Part shown: one piece after another, positions 59,712 through 64,000 of the stretch
How positions within the stretch are numbered: position 1 is the first letter of the stretch
Layout: the number at the start of each line of letters is the position of its first letter
Source of the DNA: an alpha proteobacterium SCGC AAA028-C07
Lineage (GTDB): Bacteria > Pseudomonadota > Alphaproteobacteria > Pelagibacterales > Pelagibacteraceae
Length of the DNA stretch: 64,000 nt
NCBI GenBank assembly: GCA_000419465.1
Contig: ATTB01000003.1
Coordinates: 1 to 64,000 of the forward strand
Direction: 5' to 3'
The notes under the pieces: generated by a model
The model's database searches: none
The model's input: only the letters and a program-made list of their open reading frames with translations
Told to the model about the DNA's origin: nothing
Position numbers and translations under genes: made by a program

Positions 59712-61405
59712 CAAACCGTTTTCACCGTAGTTTTCTTTATAATGTAATACTGTTGAGCCATTGTAAGAACGTTACTTACAGTCCAGTAAACAACTAATCC
59801 AGAAGGAAAAGTTGCTAACATAACTGTCATTATCAAAGGAAAGAATGCAAAAATTTTTGCCTGTATTGGATCTGGTGGAGTTGGGTTTAGCTTCATTTGA
59901 AAGTACATTGTAATTCCCATTAATATTGGCCACACCCCTATCATTAAAAATGAAGGAGGATTCCAAGGAATTAAACCAAATAAGTTAAAAATCGTAGTTG
60001 GATCTGCAGCTGACAAATCTTTAATCCATCCAAAAAATGGCGCATGACGCATTTCCAGAGTTACAAAAAGCATCTTGTAAACTGCAAAGAAAATTGGAAT
60101 TTGAACTAATATTGGAAGACATCCTGACAAAGGGTTTACTTTTTCTCTTTTGTACAAAGCCATCATTTCTTGCTGAGTTCTCTTCATATCATCTTTGTAG
60201 AGCTCTTTTATTCTTAACATTTCTGGCTGAAGAACTTTCATTTTCGCCATGGATTTAAAAGAATAGTTATTAAGTGGAAAAAATAGAATTCTTACAAGAA
60301 GAGTCAGAATAATAATTGCAATACCGAAATTTCCAACAATTTTAAAGATATAATCGATTACAAAGAACAAAGGTTTTGTAATAAAATAAAACCAACCCCA
60401 GTCAATTGATAAATCAAAGCGGTCAATTTTTTCTTTTTCAGTATAATTATCGATTGGGTAAACTTCTTTTGCACCGATAAATATTTTTAAAGTATTTGAA
60501 GTACTTTTTTGCGGATTTGCAATAGTTGGCTCTGATATTATAAAATTTGCCTTATAACTGTTAGCAAAGGAGTATTCACCTTTGAAAGATTTTCCGCTCT
60601 CAGGAATAATAGCAGACATCCAGTATTTATCAGTAATACCAAACCAACCACTTTTGCCAGTGTACGTTTTTTTCTCTTCTTCAATTGATGAATATGTTTC
60701 TTCTTTTAAATTTTTATCGACAACACCAATTAATCCTTCATGCAGAATATAAAAATTTTCCGTATTAGGCTTTGTATTTTTTGTTATTTGAGAGTAGTGA
60801 AATAATTCAATTGTTTTACTTTTTTCATTTCTGATTGTTTCTGTAATTTTAAATAAATATTTATCATCTACTTCAATTTTTTTAGAAAAAACAACGCCTT
60901 CTCTATTGTTCCACTCAAGAGTTACAGGAGAAGAAGGGGTTAATTTTTTACCCTCTCTAATTTGCCAAACACTATTGTTATCAGGAACTTTAATATCTGA
61001 CTTTGTAGTTGCCCAACCCGATTCTACAAAATATCCATCCTCAGATTTTTTAGGGCTAAGAACAACAATTGGTTTGCTACTTTTATCTAAGGTTTCTCGG
61101 TAGTTCTTTAATATAATATCATCGATTAGCGCTCCCCTTAAAGATATCGAGCCAGACAAATTACTATTTTCGATGAATACTCTATCACTTTCTTTTAATG
61201 CATCGCTTCTAGAAATAGCTTTTGTTGGAACTGCTTTTCCAGTTTGAGGAGTTTCTGGTTTTTGAATATTAGTTTGTGTTTCCGTCTTTCCTTGAATTTC
61301 AAGTCTCTTTCTTTGAGCCTCATCAGGATTTTCAAAATACATTGACCAACCAATCAAAATCGCAGTTGATAATAGGACAGCTATAATAACGTTTTTATTT
61401 TCCAT
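59711..61405 (-). CDS. yidC: Membrane protein insertase YidC
   Basis: Inserts inner-membrane proteins with or without SecYEG. N-terminal membrane helix (IIAVLLSTAILIGWSMYF), a large periplasmic beta-domain to about residue 340, then five membrane helices with the conserved hydrophilic groove Arg in the FPLNNYSFKSMAKMKVLQPEM region and SGCLPILVQIPIFFAVYKML. 564 residues, normal for the Gram-negative type. Start overlaps the yidD stop by one base (TAATG). Confidence 0.97.
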   Translation of the reverse strand: MENKNVIIAVLLSTAILIGWSMYFENPDEAQRKRLEIQGKTETQTNIQKPETPQTGKAVPTKAISRSDALKESDRVFIENSNLSGSISLRGALIDDIILKNYRETLDKSSKPIVVLSPKKSEDGYFVESGWATTKSDIKVPDNNSVWQIREGKKLTPSSPVTLEWNNREGVVFSKKIEVDDKYLFKITETIRNEKSKTIELFHYSQITKNTKPNTENFYILHEGLIGVVDKNLKEETYSSIEEEKKTYTGKSGWFGITDKYWMSAIIPESGKSFKGEYSFANSYKANFIISEPTIANPQKSTSNTLKIFIGAKEVYPIDNYTEKEKIDRFDLSIDWGWFYFITKPLFFVIDYIFKIVGNFGIAIIILTLLVRILFFPLNNYSFKSMAKMKVLQPEMLRIKELYKDDMKRTQQEMMALYKREKVNPLSGCLPILVQIPIFFAVYKMLFVTLEMRHAPFFGWIKDLSAADPTTIFNLFGLIPWNPPSFLMIGVWPILMGITMYFQMKLNPTPPDPIQAKIFAFFPLIMTVMLATFPSGLVVYWTVSNVLTMAQQYYIIKKTTVKTV

Positions 61406-61665
61406 TATTTATTTTTATTTTTTATAACAGGATCATAGCCAAATCCGCCGCCTAAAAATTTAATAGGATGACATCTTAAAATTCTAAGAATTCCTTTAAA
61501 ACATCCTTTAATAAAACCAAATTCTTTTAAACTCTGCATAAAATATTCAGAGCATGTTGGATCATAATGGCAAGCGTTAGGAAAAAAAGGAGATAGTAGA
61601 AACTTATAGATCTTAATAAATTTTGTAAGAATAAAAGAAAAAAAATTATTTATTTTTTTTATCAT
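61405..61665 (-). CDS. yidD: YidD membrane protein insertion efficiency factor
   Basis: 86 residues with the family core CHYDPTCSEYF and GILRILRCHP. It assists YidC-dependent insertion at the membrane. Start overlaps the rnpA stop by one base, in the rpmH-rnpA-yidD-yidC order found across bacteria. Confidence 0.97.
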   Translation of the reverse strand: MIKKINNFFSFILTKFIKIYKFLLSPFFPNACHYDPTCSEYFMQSLKEFGFIKGCFKGILRILRCHPIKFLGGGFGYDPVIKNKNK

Positions 61666-62018
61666 TATTTTAACGAGTTAAATTTATATCCAAGTTCTTG
61701 TACAATTTTAGTAAAATCAACATCATATATTTTTGATTTTGCAAAAACAGCATACTTATATTTATTGTTAAATGAATCAATCTCAGAAATCGCTTTACGC
61801 GCAGCCATTTTTAATCTTCTTCTAATTTTATTTCTTTTTACAGCATTTCCGAGCTTTTTAGCCGAGACAAAGCTCATATGAATTTTATTTGTTTCAGGAA
61901 TAGTATCTCTGTTAGTGTAATAAATTGTGAATAAGTCTGAACTTACTTTTTTTGCAGACAGAATTTTTTTAAATTCAAGATTGCCTCTAAGACTTTCAAA
62001 TTTTAGAGTCTTGGGCAT
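61665..62018 (-). CDS. rnpA: Ribonuclease P protein component
   Basis: Helps RNase P RNA bind pre-tRNA. The RNR motif is visible as KLGNAVKRNKIRRRLK, preceded by FVSAKK. 117 residues, normal. Three bases separate its start from the rpmH stop. Confidence 0.96.
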   Translation of the reverse strand: MPKTLKFESLRGNLEFKKILSAKKVSSDLFTIYYTNRDTIPETNKIHMSFVSAKKLGNAVKRNKIRRRLKMAARKAISEIDSFNNKYKYAVFAKSKIYDVDFTKIVQELGYKFNSLK

Positions 62019-62021
62019 GAC

Positions 62022-62156
62022 TTAAGCAGATACAGATTTTCTTCCCTTAAATCTTCTTCGAGCAATAACTTTTCGACCACCTTTTGTCGCCATACGCGAT
62101 CTAAAACCGTGTCTTCTTTTTCTTACTATTTTACTTGGCTGAAAGGTTCTTTTCAT
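62022..62156 (-). CDS. rpmH: 50S ribosomal protein L34
   Basis: A 44-residue basic protein [20 protein letters not shown]... with [19 protein letters not shown], the universal L34 pattern. Leads the rpmH-rnpA-yidD-yidC run. The 81-base divergent gap toward the TVP38-like gene is AT-rich; I find no convincing promoter pair or DnaA-box cluster in it. Confidence 0.98.
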   Translation of the reverse strand: MKRTFQPSKIVRKRRHGFRSRMATKGGRKVIARRRFKGRKSVSA

Positions 62157-62237
62157 TGTGATAATTAGAATTTGGCTATTTATAGGTAAATTGTTAAATC
62201 ATGTACAGTAAAAATTTTTATTTAATACGTTTTAAAA

Positions 62238-62954
62238 ATGACGAAATTATCAAAGCTTAAAATTATTTTAGGATTAATTTATCTTTTAATAGTGGGTTTA
62301 GTGACATTTCTGTTTTTTCATTATGAGGTTTATAATTATTTTAGTTCTGATTTCATAAAAAATGATCGGAAAGTAATTATTAATTTTATTGAACAAAATA
62401 TTTTTATCTACTCTTTTTTATTTTTTTTATTTTCTACCATTTGGTTCTTTTTACTTGGTTTTGGTTTTCCACTCATTATAGCAGCAGGTTTTATATTTGG
62501 TTCTTTTTTAGGCTCAATCCTATTACTTATGGGCTTTGCTATCGGTTCAACTGCTTTATATGTTTTTGCAAATCATTATTTTAAAGATTTAGTGCTTAAG
62601 TATTTTTCAAGCAAGTATAAAAGTTTAGACAGTCATTTTAAAAATAATGATTTTGCTTATTTATTATTTTTAAGATTAGTTCCTGGAATACCTTCGCAAG
62701 CCGGCACATTGATTCCAATATTATTTAATATGAAACTTAAAAATATATTTCTTTCAAATATTTTTGGTGTGGCACCATCAATATTTATTTCAGTAAGTTT
62801 AGTGTCAGGGATTAGTTCTAAAATTGAGGAGGGTTCACAGTTTAATTTAGATTTACTCTCGGATCCAAAAGTTTCTATACCCTTAACTGCCCTTGGTATA
62901 ATGGTTCTAGCAGTTAATTTTATAAAACAAAAATTTTTTAAGAGCAAAATTTGA
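62238..62954 (+). CDS. TVP38/TMEM64-family membrane protein
   Basis: 238 residues with a VTT domain. Seen: FPLIIAAGFIFGSFLGSILL near 76-95, GFAIGSTALYVFANHYF, and LFLRLVPGIPSQAGTLIP with the conserved Arg-Pro-Gly region. About six membrane segments. A third member of the DedA/YqaA/TVP38 superfamily in this window. Its stop overlaps the TTG start of the next gene as TTGA, so the two membrane proteins are coupled. Confidence 0.85.
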   Translation: MTKLSKLKIILGLIYLLIVGLVTFLFFHYEVYNYFSSDFIKNDRKVIINFIEQNIFIYSFLFFLFSTIWFFLLGFGFPLIIAAGFIFGSFLGSILLLMGFAIGSTALYVFANHYFKDLVLKYFSSKYKSLDSHFKNNDFAYLLFLRLVPGIPSQAGTLIPILFNMKLKNIFLSNIFGVAPSIFISVSLVSGISSKIEEGSQFNLDLLSDPKVSIPLTALGIMVLAVNFIKQKFFKSKI

Positions 62955-63898
62955 ATAAGTTTTTTAAAAATAGTTTTTTAGAAATTAAAGATATTTGTAT
63001 TCCTTTATATAAAATATTAATTCCGTTTATTTTTATAATTAAAATTCTAGAAGAAATTGGGATAGTAAAAATTATTTCAAATTTTTTCGAACCTATAGTT
63101 CAATTATTAGGTTTACCAGCAGAGTTTGGTATAGTTTGGGTTACAGCTATTATAATTAATGTTTATGCTGCCATTGTTCTTTTTATTAATATTGTCCCAT
63201 CATTAGACTTAACAGTTGCTCAGGTTACAGTCTTAACGGTAATTATTTTAATTGCTCATAATATATTAATTGAAAGCGCCATCTCACACGCAGCTGGTGT
63301 TTCTTTCGTTTATGCTTCTATCTTGAGGATAGGAATTGCCTTTTTGGCTGGGTTTATTTTATATAGAATTTATTTCTATTTTGGATTTTTACAGGAAAAA
63401 TTTAGCTTAGTCTTAGAACAACGTGTCGTTCCAACGGATTATTATTCTTGGGTGTTAGGACAAGTTGAAAACCTAATTTATATATTTTGTATTATTTGTA
63501 TTTTAGTTTTTTCTCTAAATATTTTAAAAAAAATTGGTGTTGAAAATTTAATCAAAAGACTGCTTGCGAATCCATTAAAGCTAATGGGGATTAGTTCTAG
63601 TGCAATAAACATTATTATTGTTGGTTTAACTATTGGGCTTCAATTTGGAGGAGGATTGCTAATTAAAGAAGCAAAATCAGGATCAATTAACAAACAAAGC
63701 ATCCTGCTTTCTTTATCTTTATTAAATTTAGTTCATGCTGTCATTGAAGATAGCATCTTGATGATTATCATTGGAGGTCATATCTCCGGTGTATTATTTT
63801 TTAGAGTAATTTTTTCTTTATTAATTGTTTTTCTAATACTCTTTTTATACAAAAAATTTCACGCACTGTTTAATAAATTTGTTTTTGTTAAGATTTAA
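62951..63898 (+). CDS. Gate-domain (nucleoside-recognition-like) membrane protein
   Basis: 315 residues with about eight membrane helices in two similar halves. The first half has TAIIINVYAAIVLF, the second IIIVGLTIGLQFGGGLL with a charged loop KEAKSG; both fit the Gate domain found in spore-maturation and nucleoside-recognition proteins. Start is TTG in a TTGA overlap; no ATG lies near the N-terminus. Role unknown. It is convergent with a partial minus-strand gene, with overlapping ends. Confidence 0.75.
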   Translation: MNKFFKNSFLEIKDICIPLYKILIPFIFIIKILEEIGIVKIISNFFEPIVQLLGLPAEFGIVWVTAIIINVYAAIVLFINIVPSLDLTVAQVTVLTVIILIAHNILIESAISHAAGVSFVYASILRIGIAFLAGFILYRIYFYFGFLQEKFSLVLEQRVVPTDYYSWVLGQVENLIYIFCIICILVFSLNILKKIGVENLIKRLLANPLKLMGISSSAINIIIVGLTIGLQFGGGLLIKEAKSGSINKQSILLSLSLLNLVHAVIEDSILMIIIGGHISGVLFFRVIFSLLIVFLILFLYKKFHALFNKFVFVKI

Positions 63899-64000
63899 AT
63901 TGAGATGCACAAAAAGTTGCAATTAATCCAGCAACTCCTAAAAACGAAAATGCAAAAATCCAATTTGTTTCTGAATTAATAGGCAGATGATTATTTGTAA
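63888..64000 (-). CDS. C-terminus of a membrane protein (partial)
   Basis: Only 36 residues are visible: a loop with LPINSETNW and then a final hydrophobic helix (FAFSFLGVAGLIATFCASQ) ending in a basic KS. It looks like the last helix of a transporter, such as an MFS or sugar permease. The stop overlaps the stop of the Gate-domain gene by 11 bases. The family cannot be decided from this piece. Confidence 0.6.
   Translation of the reverse strand, partial: TNNHLPINSETNWIFAFSFLGVAGLIATFCASQFKS

Noticed and set aside
62157-62237. Replication origin next to rpmH
   Set aside because: rpmH can lie near oriC in bacteria, but the 81-base gap has no DnaA-box cluster, and no dnaA, dnaN or gidA gene is in the window.

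Overview
The window is a continuous stretch of a small, very AT-rich alphaproteobacterial chromosome, most likely from the SAR11 clade (Pelagibacterales). The reasons are low GC content, A/T-ending codons and lysine-rich proteins, intergenic gaps of a few bases or negative length, typical alphaproteobacterial gene orders (sdhDAB to mdh-sucCDAB-lpdA, priA next to atpHAGDC, ffs-dnaX-ybaB-recR, rpmH-rnpA-yidD-yidC), and a SAM-II-type riboswitch very like marine metagenomic examples. I see no insertion sequence, prophage, CRISPR array, restriction system or other acquired island. No stretch longer than 300 bases lacks a gene; the largest gaps are 28912-29152 (riboswitch and divergent promoters) and 41098-41309 (inverted repeats and promoter).

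Layout. 1-12857 (+): TCA-cycle run with sdhD (partial), sdhA, sdhB, mmsA, mdh, sucC, sucD, sucA, sucB, lpdA. 12854-13513 (-): small transaldolase. 13568-20412 (+): priA, then the F1 ATP synthase genes atpHAGDC. 20409-27451 (-): a ten-gene run rplU-rpmA-obgE-proB-proA-nadD-rsfS-rlmH-ctpA-rppH behind a good TTGACA promoter. 27534-28992 (-): a SAM-II riboswitch leading metW-gloB. 29153-31127 (+): hisC-tyrA. 31124-34574 (-): argH, a 46-residue LptM-like lipoprotein, lysA, plsC. 34602-41097: TlpA, a HIG1-domain protein, an esterase, an HNH nuclease, coq7, dsbB, two YqaA-type membrane proteins, tRNA-Leu(CAA), an acyl-CoA synthetase and tRNA-Arg(CCT). 41310-48598: a 31-residue Lys/Arg-only-style basic peptide, CarD with an AT-hook-like tail, FdxA, a SUV3-like helicase, and a cell-wall group (NlpC/P60, EF-hand protein, AmpG), then a membrane cytochrome c. 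48705-55284 (+): kdsB, pheA, 4.5S RNA, dnaX, ybaB, recR, def, fmt, truA. 55286-62156 (-): rpmH, rnpA, yidD, yidC, argB, HAD phosphatase, dapD, dapE, HDAC-family hydrolase. 62238-63898 (+): TVP38-family protein and a Gate-domain membrane protein; a partial membrane protein gene closes the window on the minus strand.

How it works together. The first third supplies respiration: succinate oxidation, the oxidative TCA half from 2-oxoglutarate to oxaloacetate, and the catalytic head of ATP synthase. The rest is core housekeeping: proline, lysine, arginine, phenylalanine/tyrosine and NAD synthesis, ribosome parts and assembly, replication repair, membrane protein insertion and tRNA/peptide modification. 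This is a core region, not an accessory one, so the points of interest are mostly regulatory or small-gene details: the SAM-II element facing metW with no metX, an AT-hook CarD beside a tiny basic peptide, an ampG/EF-hand/NlpC-P60 group, a possible dnaX slippage site, and convergent operons that share a four-base stop-codon overlap. All functions are read from motifs and remembered family features; no database search was run.
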